Shown: positions 49,162 to 58,182 of the stretch, in pieces
How the letters are laid out: each line of letters begins with the position of its first letter
Numbering within the stretch: the stretch's first letter is position 1
Source of the DNA: Bifidobacterium imperatoris
GTDB lineage: Bacteria > Actinomycetota > Actinomycetes > Actinomycetales > Bifidobacteriaceae
Length of the DNA stretch: 64,000 bases
Direction: 5' to 3'
NCBI RefSeq assembly: GCF_002860405.1
Contig: NZ_NMWV01000002.1
Location: forward strand, 3,574-67,573
Position numbers and translations under genes: made by a program
Notes under the pieces: generated by a model
Database searches by the model: none
What the model was told of the DNA's origin: nothing
Seen by the model: the letters and a program-made list of their open reading frames with translations, nothing else

Positions 49162-49238
49162 CTTCATAACTGAACTGGATAACTGAATACCCATCACAAC
49201 CAAGAAATAAATAGCAATAAGAGAGAAGGGAAGAGCCA

Positions 49239-50144
49239 ATGACCATCAAGATTGGCAAAGCTTTCAAGACAATCATCGCCACCGGAGCGGCCCTGATGAT
49301 GGCCGTCTCCGTGGCCGCATGCGGTCCGAGCGCCGGAACCCCGTCCGATTCCGCATCCTCCGATTCCAGCTCCTCCAGCTCCAGCGCAAACGCCAAGGCC
49401 CGCACGCTGGATGAGATCAAGAAGAGCGGCAAGATCAAGATTGCCGTCTTCTCCGATAAGGCTCCGTTCGGCTATGTGGACCAGGATGGCAAGTACCAGG
49501 GCTACGACGTGGTCTTCGCCGAGCGTCTGGCCAAGGATTTGGGCGTTGACGTGGAATACACTTCGGTAGACCCGGCCGCTCGCGTGGACGTGCTCACCTC
49601 CAACAAGGTGGATTTGGTGCTCGCCAACTTCACCGTGACCGATGAGCGCGCCGAAAAGGTGGACTTCGCCAAGCCATACATGAAGGTGGCGCTCGGCGTG
49701 GTCTCCCCAGAGAACGCTCAGATTACCGATGTGAGCCAGCTGGATGGCAAGACCCTGATTATCGCCAAGGGCACCACCGCCGAAACCTGGTTCGAGAAAA
49801 ACGCTCCGAACGTTACGCTGCAGAAGTACGACCAGTATGCTGACGCCTACAATGCACTGCTGGACGGCCGCGGCGACGCCTTCTCCACCGACAACACCGA
49901 GGTGCTGGCTTGGGCCAAGGCCAACAAGGGCTTCAAGGTGGGCATCACCCACTTGGGCGATGATGACACCATTGCTCCCGCCGTGCAGAAGGGCAACAAG
50001 GAGCTGCTCGACTTCGTGAACGAGGAAATCGCCAAGCTTGGTGAAGAGAACTTCTTCCACAAGGATTACGAGCAGACCCTCGAGCCGGTCTACGGCGACG
50101 AAGTCGACCCCGATGAGATTGTGGTAGAAAACGGAGAGGTCTGA
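49239..50144 (+). CDS. Amino-acid-binding lipoprotein of ABC importer
   Basis: 301 residues. Signal peptide of 27 residues with lipobox V-A-A-C (Cys28), a Ser-rich linker, then a type II periplasmic-binding fold starting I-K-I-A-V-F-S-D-K-A-P-F-G and continuing with Y-Q-G-Y-D-V-V-F-A-E-R-L-A-K-D-L-G. It captures the substrate outside and delivers it to the permease pair. GAGAGAAGGG lies upstream. It ends the four-gene ABC unit, followed by a strong terminator. Confidence 0.94.
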   Translation: MTIKIGKAFKTIIATGAALMMAVSVAACGPSAGTPSDSASSDSSSSSSSANAKARTLDEIKKSGKIKIAVFSDKAPFGYVDQDGKYQGYDVVFAERLAKDLGVDVEYTSVDPAARVDVLTSNKVDLVLANFTVTDERAEKVDFAKPYMKVALGVVSPENAQITDVSQLDGKTLIIAKGTTAETWFEKNAPNVTLQKYDQYADAYNALLDGRGDAFSTDNTEVLAWAKANKGFKVGITHLGDDDTIAPAVQKGNKELLDFVNEEIAKLGEENFFHKDYEQTLEPVYGDEVDPDEIVVENGEV

Positions 50145-50176
50145 TACATAGCCTTCCATAACCAACACATATAACA

Positions 50177-50202
50177 ACGCCGGCCTTAAGGCCGGCGTTT
50201 TG
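50177..50202 (+). terminator. Rho-independent terminator after binding protein
   Basis: AACGCCGGCCTTAAGGCCGG continues to a perfect 24-bp palindrome (50177-50200) followed by TTTTGC. It ends the ABC operon ahead of the PLP-enzyme genes. Confidence 0.93.
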
Positions 50203-50285
50203 CGTTATGGTCGAAATTGTGCCAAGCAAGGAATGTCCTTGCCACATAAGGCCAATGAATTCTAGCAACTCAAAGGGGGTGCGCA

Positions 50286-51518
50286 ATGACCAGGTTCAAC
50301 ACTCAGCTTGTCCACGGACTGCCGGTTGACGATAACAACACCGGAGCCGTGAACCCGCCGATCTACAACTCCACGACATATGCCTTCGAGAGGGTCGATG
50401 CGATGCCTCGCTATGACTATGCTCGAAGCGGCAATCCAACCCGCGATTTTCTTGAGCGCCAAATCGCGCAGCTCGAGGAAGGCACGCGAGGATTCGCCTT
50501 CGCTTCCGGCCTTGCCGCGATTCACGCCGTGCTTTCCATCTTCAAGCCGGGCGACCGCATTGTAGTGGGAGACAATATCTACGGTGGTACTTACTCGCAG
50601 CTCAATGAATTCTTTACCCGCTGGGGCCTGCAAGTCGACGCTGTCGATACACAGGACCTGACCGCTCTCACCGCAGCCGTGCAGGGCGATCCCGAGAACG
50701 GCATCGCGCCAGCACAGGCCGTCTACTTTGAAACCATCACCAACCCATTGCTCAAAGTCAACGATGTGCGCGGCATCGCCGCAGTCGCCCACCGTTTCGG
50801 CGCGCTGACCATCGTGGATAACACATTCGTCACCCCATATCTGCAAAAGCCGCTTTCCCTCGGTGCGGACGTGGTGATTCACTCCGCCACCAAGTACTTG
50901 GCTGGTCACTCCGACGTGAACGCCGGCTTGGTAGTGGCATCCGGCGAGGATTTGGCCAACCGTATCTACTTTGCGCAGAATCGTCTGGGTGGCGTTCTGG
51001 CGCCGGCCGAATGCGATGCGGTACGCCGTGGCATTCAGACCCTCGCTCTGCGCATGGATCGTCAGCAGGAGAACGCGCTCGCCGTGGGTCGCTACCTGCT
51101 CGCTCACCCACTGGTGAAGTCCGTGCATTACCCAGGTCTTCCAGGAGCCGGAGACCAGCGTCTTGCTGCCAAAGGTTTGAAGGGTGCCGGTGGCGTACTG
51201 AGCTTTGAGGTTGTTCCGGGAGTCGATCCCGCGGACCTGCTCAATAATCTGCATGTATTCCGTCTGGCCGTTTCACTGGGCGCGGTCGAATCCCTGGCCG
51301 AACTGCCTTGTCGTATGACCCACTTCGAACTGCCACGCGAAGAACGCCTCAAAGTCGGTATCACCGATGAACTGGTACGTCTGTCTTTGGGCATCGAAGA
51401 TGCGGCCGACCTCATCGAAGATTTGGGACAGGCGTTCGATATCGCCTATGAGCAGTACCTCAAGCGTCATACCGGCTCTGACGTGTTTGCACAAATAACG
51501 GAGGAGGCATTCGCCTGA
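50286..51518 (+). CDS. Transsulfuration-type PLP enzyme (cystathionine gamma-synthase/lyase family)
   Basis: 410 residues. PLP-binding Lys lies in S-A-T-K-Y-L-A-G-H, preceded by the conserved Asp in I-V-D-N-T-F; Y-A-R-S-G-N-P-T-R supplies the phosphate-contact residues from the neighbouring subunit. The family includes cystathionine gamma-synthase (MetB), beta-lyase and gamma-lyase, which I cannot separate by eye. AAGGGGG lies 7 bases before the ATG. It is followed by a second PLP sulphur enzyme 64 bp on. Together they suggest homocysteine/cysteine interconversion supplied by the adjacent ABC importers. Confidence 0.9.
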   Translation: MTRFNTQLVHGLPVDDNNTGAVNPPIYNSTTYAFERVDAMPRYDYARSGNPTRDFLERQIAQLEEGTRGFAFASGLAAIHAVLSIFKPGDRIVVGDNIYGGTYSQLNEFFTRWGLQVDAVDTQDLTALTAAVQGDPENGIAPAQAVYFETITNPLLKVNDVRGIAAVAHRFGALTIVDNTFVTPYLQKPLSLGADVVIHSATKYLAGHSDVNAGLVVASGEDLANRIYFAQNRLGGVLAPAECDAVRRGIQTLALRMDRQQENALAVGRYLLAHPLVKSVHYPGLPGAGDQRLAAKGLKGAGGVLSFEVVPGVDPADLLNNLHVFRLAVSLGAVESLAELPCRMTHFELPREERLKVGITDELVRLSLGIEDAADLIEDLGQAFDIAYEQYLKRHTGSDVFAQITEEAFA

Positions 51519-51582
51519 CGCCTGGCGAATACACAATACACTTCCCAGACTATCGCAGACATGAATTGGGGCTGACATACAT

Positions 51583-52893
51583 ATGGGTATCGCATCCGAA
51601 AACGAGGAGTTCGCCACACGCGCGATTCATGCGGGATACAATCCGCTGGAATACGGGTATGCGGCAGTGCCTCCCATCTACGCATCCGCTGCATTCGACT
51701 TGGAGAATGCCGTACGTGGCGATGCGCTTGCGGGCGGACTCATCGACGGATTCGAATACTCCCGTGTGGCCAACCCCACTGTTGACGTATTGGAAAAACG
51801 TCTGGCCGCTCTGGAAGGCGGCATTGGAGCTGTAGCCGTTGGTTCCGGTATGGCTGCGGTGAGTTACGCGCTGATGTGCACAGGCGAGGGCGGCGGTAGA
51901 ATTATCGCTCCCAGCAATTTGTATGGTGCAAGCGTGGATGCACTCGGTGATTTTCTACCACAATTCGGCATCCACACTGATTTCGTCAAAAGCATCAACG
52001 ACTTGTCTGAAGTGGAATCACGTATTGGCCCGGATACGCGAGCGATTTTCGCGGAAACCGTAGCCAATCCCTCCACGGAATTGTTGGATATCGAGCCGCT
52101 TGCACAGTTGGCGCATAGCCACGGCATCGCCCTGATCGTAGACAATACCGTGCCGACGCCCTACCTGTTGCGTCCGATTGAATTCGGTGCGGATATCGTC
52201 GTGCATTCCACAACCAAAGGCATCACCGGCCACGGCAATGCGATTGGCGGCGCTATCATCGATGCCGGCAAATTCGATTGGGCCAACGGTCGATTCCCGC
52301 AGTTCACCACCCAGCAGCAGGTTATTAGCGACGACCGCAATAACGAGTGGCACAGTTTTGCCAGCAAGTATGGCAATGCTGCATTCATCAAGCGCATTCG
52401 TATCAAATACTTGCGAACGTTCGGTGCCGTGGCCAGTCCATTCAATGCATACCTATCGTTGATCGGGTTGGAATCATTGCCGCAGCGAGTCAGCCAGCAG
52501 GTGGCTTCCGCGCAGCATATCGCTCAACATTTGAGCCGTGCCGCCCATGTGATGAAAGTCAACTATTCCGGGCTGGGCTATACGCCGCAATACGAGCTGG
52601 TAGGCAAGTATTTCCCGCGCGGTGTTGGCCAGATTCTCTCATTCCTGGTAGATGGCAGTGCGGATAACGTGCGCCGCATCATCGATGGCACCAAGCTGTT
52701 CTCCTATGTGCCGAACATTGGGGACGCCCGTTCGCTGATCGTTGATCCAGCACATATCACGCATCGCGAGGTGCCAGCCGAAGCGCGTATCGCGGCCGGT
52801 GTGAGCGACAATCTCATTCGATTGTCCATCGGATTGGAAAACGTGAACGATCTCATCGCTGATTTGGATCAGGCGATCGCCCATGCATACTGA
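51583..52893 (+). CDS. O-acetylhomoserine sulfhydrylase-like PLP enzyme
   Basis: 436 residues, the longer form typical of MetY. PLP Lys in H-S-T-T-K-G-I-T-G-H-G, Asp in I-V-D-N-T-V, and the Y-S-R-V-A-N-P-T motif. The insertion G-K-F-D-W-A-N-G-R-F-P-Q-F and the loop T-F-G-A-V-A-S-P-F-N-A-Y are characteristic of O-acetylhomoserine sulfhydrylases, which make homocysteine directly from sulphide. The ribosome site is weak. It is probably co-transcribed with the PLP gene upstream and the glutaredoxin-like gene downstream. Confidence 0.9.
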   Translation: MGIASENEEFATRAIHAGYNPLEYGYAAVPPIYASAAFDLENAVRGDALAGGLIDGFEYSRVANPTVDVLEKRLAALEGGIGAVAVGSGMAAVSYALMCTGEGGGRIIAPSNLYGASVDALGDFLPQFGIHTDFVKSINDLSEVESRIGPDTRAIFAETVANPSTELLDIEPLAQLAHSHGIALIVDNTVPTPYLLRPIEFGADIVVHSTTKGITGHGNAIGGAIIDAGKFDWANGRFPQFTTQQQVISDDRNNEWHSFASKYGNAAFIKRIRIKYLRTFGAVASPFNAYLSLIGLESLPQRVSQQVASAQHIAQHLSRAAHVMKVNYSGLGYTPQYELVGKYFPRGVGQILSFLVDGSADNVRRIIDGTKLFSYVPNIGDARSLIVDPAHITHREVPAEARIAAGVSDNLIRLSIGLENVNDLIADLDQAIAHAY

Positions 52894-52985
52894 GCGTTGC
52901 AGCTGTTCGTTCTGAGAATAATCTGTGCTGTTATTCTTAAGGACATTGCGGACTTGGGGTTGACATAGCGAAGAAAGGACAGAAC

Positions 52986-53228
52986 ATGGCTATTGATGTG
53001 TATGGTGCAACATGGTGTGGCGATTGCAAGCAGGCAAAGCGCACGCTTGAGGAACTTGGCGCCGAATATAACTGGCACAACATTGAAACCGAAGATGGTG
53101 CCGCCGATCGTGCGGTAGCCATTAGCGGACAGCAGCATATTCCGGTGGTACTGTACCCGGATGGCAGCTTCCAAGTGGAACCTTCCGCAGTGGACATCAA
53201 GAACAAAGTCAGCGAACTGGGATTGTAA
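52986..53228 (+). CDS. Glutaredoxin-like protein (mycoredoxin type)
   Basis: 80 residues, thioredoxin fold. Active site W-C-G-D-C at residues 10-14, cis-Pro in I-P-V-V-L-Y and the glycine-rich end. In Actinobacteria such proteins reduce mixed disulphides using low-molecular-weight thiols. GAAAGGA lies 6 bases before the ATG. Its place behind two sulphur-amino-acid enzymes supports a role in thiol metabolism. A strong terminator follows. Confidence 0.9.
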   Translation: MAIDVYGATWCGDCKQAKRTLEELGAEYNWHNIETEDGAADRAVAISGQQHIPVVLYPDGSFQVEPSAVDIKNKVSELGL

Positions 53229-53250
53229 GAGACAGTTTCAGAACCGTTGA

Positions 53251-53281
53251 GCGATTGCCGTACCGGTGCAATCGCTTTTTT
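53251..53281 (+). terminator. Rho-independent terminator after glutaredoxin-like gene
   Basis: GCGATTGC (53251-53258) pairs with GCAATCGC (53268-53275) around a 9-nt loop, followed by TTTTTT. Confidence 0.94.
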
Positions 53282-53452
53282 ATTGACAAGAATTGGCTGT
53301 TCGACATCGGCTGTTTATTGATGTGAATAGCTGTTCATAGGTAACGCATATAGCCACGCCGAAACATGAGCATATGGGCGAGCCTACGGTGAATGGTTGT
53401 ACGGCGGGTCGGCTCTGGCGTACGGAACAGTAATGATAAAGGAAGTAGCAGC

Positions 53453-54211
53453 ATGATTCAGATCAGGGGCGTGAGCAAAAGCTTCGAGGGCACCAAGGTG
53501 CTTGACGGGCTTGACCTTGACATTCCTCGTCAGAATGTGGTCACTATTATCGGGCCGTCAGGTTCCGGCAAGTCCACGCTGCTGCGCATTCTGGATTTTC
53601 TCGAGCATGCTGATTCCGGTACCGTTGACTTTGGTGATGGGGCAGTGGATTTAACCACCACCAAAACTGCTGATATACGCAAAGTACGTTCCAAAATCGG
53701 GTTTGTATTCCAGAATTACAACCTGTTCTTGAACAAGAATGCGTTGGAAAACGTAGCTGAACCACTGATTTATGCCAAAGGGTTGAAGCCCGACGAAGCT
53801 CGCAAGATTGCAGCCGAACAGCTTGATCGTGTGGGATTGGCCGATTATCAGGATCGATTCCCAAGCACATTGTCAGGTGGACAACAGCAGCGCGTAGGCA
53901 TTGCTCGCGCGGTAGCCATGAATCCTGAATTGCTGGTGCTTGATGAGCCGACTTCGGCACTGGATCCCGAAATGGTGACCGGTGTGCTTGAAGTCATCAG
54001 GCAGCTCGGCAAAGATGGCATGACGATGCTGATGGTCACTCATGAAATGCGTTTCGCTTATGAAGCTTCGAACCATGTGGTGTTCATCGAGGGTGGTCAT
54101 GTGATTGAACAGGGTGACCCGAAGCAGCTCTTCGAACATCCACGCGAGGAACGTACCGCTGAATTCCTGTCGTCCACGAATAATGTGCTGATGATTCCCG
54201 CATCCCGATAG
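53453..54211 (+). CDS. Polar amino-acid ABC ATPase (second system)
   Basis: 252 residues. Walker A G-P-S-G-S-G-K-S-T, Q-loop F-Q-N-Y-N-L-F, signature L-S-G-G-Q-Q-Q-R-V, Walker B L-L-V-L-D-E-P-T-S-A-L-D. AAAGGAAG lies about 8 bases before ATG 53453. It is first in the unit ATPase, binding protein, permease. Related systems carry cystine (TcyABC), which fits the sulphur context, but the substrate is inferred. The 170-bp upstream region holds three GCTGTT elements (53296, 53310, 53330) of unknown meaning. Confidence 0.93.
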   Translation: MIQIRGVSKSFEGTKVLDGLDLDIPRQNVVTIIGPSGSGKSTLLRILDFLEHADSGTVDFGDGAVDLTTTKTADIRKVRSKIGFVFQNYNLFLNKNALENVAEPLIYAKGLKPDEARKIAAEQLDRVGLADYQDRFPSTLSGGQQQRVGIARAVAMNPELLVLDEPTSALDPEMVTGVLEVIRQLGKDGMTMLMVTHEMRFAYEASNHVVFIEGGHVIEQGDPKQLFEHPREERTAEFLSSTNNVLMIPASR

Positions 54212-54284
54212 CGGCGAGCTGAAGCACCAGAATTCACAGTTGTTGATTCAACCATTGATGACAATATCAAGAGAGGGGTTTGTC

Positions 54285-55103
54285 ATGTCTCAGAATCATC
54301 TTATCCGCAAGGCTGTTGCCTTGCTGTCCGGCGTTGCCGTGCTGTTCTCAGTGGCTGCCTGCGGTTCCGCGTCTGCGGGCGGATCCAGCTCCAGCGCTCT
54401 GGAGCAGGTCAAGCAGGCCGGCAAGATTGTGTTCGCCACCGAGGGCACGTATGCTCCGTTCAGCTACCACGATTCCAAAACCAATGAGCTGACCGGCTAC
54501 GACGTTGAAGTGGCCAAGGCCATTGCCAAGGAAGTCGGCGTCAAGGCCGAATTCGCTGAAGGCAGCTTCGACTCCCTGCTGGCCGGCGTGGATGCCAAGA
54601 AGTACGATACGGTTGCCGACCAGATTTCCGCCACCGATGAGCGCAAGGCCAAGTACGACTTCTCCGAGCCATACACCTACTCCTACGGTGTGGTCATCAC
54701 TTCCAAGGAGAATCCGAAGAATGTGAAGTCCTTCGACGATGTCAAGGGTTTGCGCGCTGCTGAAACCGGCACCTCCAACTGGAACAAGACCGCTCAGGAG
54801 AAGGGCGCCACCATTGTGCAGGTCAATGACTTCGGCCAGCAGGTTGACGCCATTACCTCCGGTCGTGCAGACGTGTCGCTGAACGACGGCCTCGCCGCCC
54901 TTGACTACTTGAAGCAGAAGCCTGACGCGGATATCAAGATCGCAGCCAAGTCCGAGAAGACCCCGGCCGCCTACCTGCCGTTCCGCAAGGGCAGCGACGA
55001 TCTGGTCAAGGAAGTCAACAAGGCCATCTCCAAGCTGCAGAAGGATGGCACGTTGACCAAGATTTCCGAGAAGTACTTCGGTGAGGACTTCTCTCAGGAG
55101 TGA
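54285..55103 (+). CDS. Amino-acid (possibly cystine) binding lipoprotein
   Basis: 272 residues. Signal peptide with lipobox S-V-A-A-C (Cys26) and a type II binding fold: I-V-F-A-T-E-G-T-Y-A-P-F-S-Y at the start, then T-G-Y-D-V-E-V-A-K-A-I-A. The A-T-D-E-R-K segment and R-A-A-E-T-G-T-S-N-W loop resemble cystine binders of the FliY/TcyA type. GAGAGGGG precedes the ATG. It is 73 bp after the ATPase gene and 91 bp before the permease. Confidence 0.93.
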   Translation: MSQNHLIRKAVALLSGVAVLFSVAACGSASAGGSSSSALEQVKQAGKIVFATEGTYAPFSYHDSKTNELTGYDVEVAKAIAKEVGVKAEFAEGSFDSLLAGVDAKKYDTVADQISATDERKAKYDFSEPYTYSYGVVITSKENPKNVKSFDDVKGLRAAETGTSNWNKTAQEKGATIVQVNDFGQQVDAITSGRADVSLNDGLAALDYLKQKPDADIKIAAKSEKTPAAYLPFRKGSDDLVKEVNKAISKLQKDGTLTKISEKYFGEDFSQE

Positions 55104-55194
55104 GTTCCTTGACGCGGGCTTCCTTGCCCGCAATAGTGGAGAGCCTCATAATAATCGGCTTGATGGATACGTATTAACCAACAAAGGATAACCA

Positions 55195-55857
55195 ATGGAT
55201 GCACGAGTATGGGGAATAGTCGTAGATTCCTTTACTAAGCTACTGATTCCCGGTATTACCGTGACCATTCCGCTGACGCTGATCTCCTTCGCCCTCGGTT
55301 TGATCCTGGCGATTGTGGTGGCGTTGGTTCGCGTGGCCAAAGTTCCTGTGGCATCGCAGATTGCATGGTTCTACATTTGGGTGTTCCGCGGAACACCGTT
55401 GCTGGTGCAACTGTTCGTTATCTTCTTCGGTCTGCCATCTATCGGCATTACAATTCCTGCACTGCCTTCCGCGGTGATTGCGTTCTCGCTCAACGTGGGC
55501 GCGTATGCCGCCGAAACGTTACGCGGTGCTATTCTGGCTGTGCCCAAAGGCCAGCTTGAAGCCGGTCTTGCGGCGAATATGCCATACGTCACAATTATGC
55601 GTCGCATCATTCTGCCGCAAGCGTTCCGTTCAGCGTTCCCGGCCTTGTTCAATTCCTTCATCGCGCTGGTCAAGGATACGTCCCTGGCCGCAAATATCAC
55701 AGTGGTAGAAATGTTCATGACCGCGCAGCGTATCGTAGCCATCTACTACGAGCCATTGGTGCTGTATATCGAAGTGGGACTTATCTACTTGGTATTCTGC
55801 ACGCTGCTGGGATGGCTGCAGGACTATTGCGAGAAGAAACTCAACGAGCACTTCTAA
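55195..55857 (+). CDS. Polar amino-acid ABC permease (second system)
   Basis: 220 residues, about five helices. It has V-F-R-G-T-P-L-L-V-Q-L-F, the HisM-family signature, and the coupling loop A-E-T-L-R-G-A-I-L-A-V. A single permease gene suggests a homodimer, unlike the two-permease system at 46994. It ends the operon, with a strong terminator 24 bp later. Confidence 0.93.
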   Translation: MDARVWGIVVDSFTKLLIPGITVTIPLTLISFALGLILAIVVALVRVAKVPVASQIAWFYIWVFRGTPLLVQLFVIFFGLPSIGITIPALPSAVIAFSLNVGAYAAETLRGAILAVPKGQLEAGLAANMPYVTIMRRIILPQAFRSAFPALFNSFIALVKDTSLAANITVVEMFMTAQRIVAIYYEPLVLYIEVGLIYLVFCTLLGWLQDYCEKKLNEHF

Positions 55858-55880
55858 CAGTGCTGTTGATGCTTCGGTTG

Positions 55881-55909
55881 AAGGCGCTTCCTTGATGAAG
55901 CGCCTTTTT
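55881..55909 (+). terminator. Rho-independent terminator after permease
   Basis: AAGGCGCTTC (55881-55890) pairs perfectly with 55897-55906 around CTTGAT, with TTTTT at the 3' side. Confidence 0.95.
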
Positions 55910-56078
55910 CATTTTTGTATATTCGCCTGCACATGGTGAACGGAACATGAAATCTCATTATTGCCTGATATGACTCGCATAGAGGTCTATCCATTCCAGC
56001 TGCTGCGCTGGTAGCATGGAAACTGTTGGGTCACGGCACAACGATATGCCGTGCTTAGCCCTTGGAAAGGGGGCTTCG

Positions 56079-56996
56079 ATGACTATTGCAGCCATGTTGG
56101 GAGGAACCATGCTGTTGCTGCTGATTCTGTTGATCATTATTATTCTGTTGGTGTTCGCCGCGATTTTCGTCGTGCCGCAGCAGCAGGCATACATCATCGA
56201 ACGATTCGGTAAATTCCTGAAAGTTCAGTTCGCTGGCATCCACATGCGTATTCCGTTCGTCGATCGCATTGCCATGAAAACGAATATGCGCGTGAACCAG
56301 TTGAACGTGCAATTGGAAACCAAGACGCTGGATAATGTGTTCGTCACCGTGGTGGCATCCACGCAGTTCCGCGTTAATCCAAATGATGTGGCTACCGCAT
56401 ACTACGAGCTGCGTGATCCAGCCGGTCAGCTTCGTAGCTACATGGAAGATGCTTTACGCTCCGCCATCCCTGCCCTGAGCTTGGATGATGCATTCGCTCG
56501 TAAGGATGATGTGGCTTCCGATGTGCAGAAAACCGTTGGCAATGAGATGAGCCGATTCGGTTTCACCGTGGTCAAGACCCTGATTACGGCCATCGATCCA
56601 AGCCCGCAGGTCAAGAACGCGATGGATTCCATCAACGCCGCCCAGCGTGAGAAGGAAGCCACCCGTCAGCGTGCTGAAGCGCAGCGTATCCAGATAGAGA
56701 CCCAGGCCGCTGCAGAAGCTGAGAAGACTCGTCTTCAAGGTGAAGGCCAGGCCAACTACCGTCGCGAAATCGCCAACGGTATCGTCGACCAGATTAAGAG
56801 TTTGCAGGCTGTGGGCATGAACATCAATGATGTGAACAACGTGGTGTTGTTCAACCAGTATCTTGACGTGATGCGCTCGCTGTCTGAATCCAACAACGCG
56901 AAGACCGTGGTATTGCCGGCTTCCACGCCGGGAGGCTATCAGGATCTCTATGAGCAGGTCACCAAGGCCATGCTCACTGCCTCCGAAACCAAGTAG
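56079..56996 (+). CDS. SPFH/band 7 (stomatin-like) membrane protein
   Basis: 305 residues. One very hydrophobic N-terminal helix (about 8-33) is followed by a band 7 domain (V-P-Q-Q-Q-A-Y-I-I-E-R-F-G-K) and a coiled-coil rich in Ala, Glu, Gln and Arg (about 190-240). QmcA/HflK-like proteins of this type form large membrane rings that organise lipids or proteases. GGAAAGGGGG precedes ATG 56079. The NfeD partner often found beside these genes is absent. A repeat array follows. Confidence 0.93.
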   Translation: MTIAAMLGGTMLLLLILLIIIILLVFAAIFVVPQQQAYIIERFGKFLKVQFAGIHMRIPFVDRIAMKTNMRVNQLNVQLETKTLDNVFVTVVASTQFRVNPNDVATAYYELRDPAGQLRSYMEDALRSAIPALSLDDAFARKDDVASDVQKTVGNEMSRFGFTVVKTLITAIDPSPQVKNAMDSINAAQREKEATRQRAEAQRIQIETQAAAEAEKTRLQGEGQANYRREIANGIVDQIKSLQAVGMNINDVNNVVLFNQYLDVMRSLSESNNAKTVVLPASTPGGYQDLYEQVTKAMLTASETK

Positions 56997-57053
56997 GAGC
57001 AGACGGTTTCCCATCCCGCCAAGCACCTACCTCCACTGCCTCTACTACCTCCA

Positions 57054-57182
57054 TTGACTGTAGGTTTTTGAACACTGACTGTAGGATATCGAACGTAATT
57101 CGTTCAAAAACCTACAGTCAATGTTGAATATCCTACAGTCAAAGTTCAAAAACCTACAGTCAAAGTTGAATATCCTACAGTC
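57054..57182. repeat. 21-bp alternating repeat array with inverted arm
   Basis: Unit A, GTTCAAAAACCTACAGTCAA, begins at 57102 and 57144; unit B, GTTGAATATCCTACAGTCAA, at 57123 and 57165 (the last copy cut short). The four alternate with an exact 21-bp period. Upstream, A (57054-57073, perfect) and B (57076-57094, slightly altered) occur in reverse orientation, so the array can fold into long hairpins. It lies between convergent genes and is followed by GGATTTCAGGGGTG, also present in the repeat at 30775. Confidence 0.93.
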
Positions 57183-57243
57183 GGGATGAGCGGCTCGGAT
57201 TTCAGGGGTGCGGAGGTATCACGGTATCGCGAAAAAATGTCTG

Positions 57244-58092
57244 CTATTTGCTGAGGAACTCCGGAATCGCTTCGGCGGCGGCGTATCCTTTGCGGTACAT
57301 CATTTCCAAGCCCTCGAAATTCTTCTTCAAGGTGTTGAGGCCGTATAAATCTTCAGGGGCGAGAATCAACACCTTGCCCTCGGCTTCATACTGTTTGGCC
57401 AATTCGATCTCATCGTTATAGGTCTTGTACCGTTCGCGCAAGCGCTCCGCAGCGGCCGGGTACGTACGTTCCAGAATGCGTGCCGGTGGCAGGTCCTTAT
57501 GCTGCTGGCGCACTTCATCGCGAAGACGCGAAAGAATCAGAATCACACGCTCATAGCCATCATCCAAAGCCTTTTGCACCGGCACCGGGTCGGCAATGCC
57601 GCCATCGAAATACGGCACATCATCTACCACATATGGCTCGCACGCCACGGGAACCGCAGAAGATGCCTTGACGATATCGAAATCATCAAAACGGATACGA
57701 GACTTATCGAAATACTTCGTTGAGCCATCTTCGGCATTGCACGCCACCACGGTGAAACCAGTGGGATTAGCTTCAAATGCTTCGAAATCCACCGGGTACT
57801 CACCGTCATGATTGCTTAATGTGCCGTAAATGTAATCAAGATTGGCGAAGTTATGGTTTTTGAAGAAACTTTCTGCACTGGCGTATTCCTTGCGGAAGGC
57901 ATACTTCGTGTAGAACGTATGATTGCGCCCGTGCTGGCGCGCGATGAACGAGGTCATGTTGGCGGCGCCGGCCGAAACGCCGTAACACATGTCCACATCA
58001 ATACCGTCTTCAAGCATGCGATCCATTACACCGCAGCCGAAAATCGCGCGGAATCCGCCACCGACATCAATCATTGCGGTTTTGTATGCCAT
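57244..58092 (-). CDS. Patatin-like phospholipase family protein
   Basis: 282 residues. Nucleophile serine in G-V-S-A-G near residue 40, catalytic Asp in F-D-G-G-I, and an oxyanion loop with G-G-G-F-R at the N-terminus. These are the dyad residues of bacterial patatin-like acyl hydrolases (RssA/YjjU type). No signal peptide, so probably cytoplasmic or membrane-associated. GAGGGGG lies 6 bases before the ATG. The lipid substrate is unknown. Confidence 0.92.
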   Translation of the reverse strand: MAYKTAMIDVGGGFRAIFGCGVMDRMLEDGIDVDMCYGVSAGAANMTSFIARQHGRNHTFYTKYAFRKEYASAESFFKNHNFANLDYIYGTLSNHDGEYPVDFEAFEANPTGFTVVACNAEDGSTKYFDKSRIRFDDFDIVKASSAVPVACEPYVVDDVPYFDGGIADPVPVQKALDDGYERVILILSRLRDEVRQQHKDLPPARILERTYPAAAERLRERYKTYNDEIELAKQYEAEGKVLILAPEDLYGLNTLKKNFEGLEMMYRKGYAAAEAIPEFLSK

Positions 58093-58182
58093 GATTACCC
58101 CCTCTTTGCAAATAGCCTGCTGCCGAGCTTACGCGCGTTTGCTGGACAATGAGATAGACAATATTCTTCCTATTGTGGGGTT

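Noticed and set aside
57054..57182. CRISPR array
   Set aside because: The units abut with no variable spacers, two sequences alternate and one arm is inverted; no cas genes are nearby.
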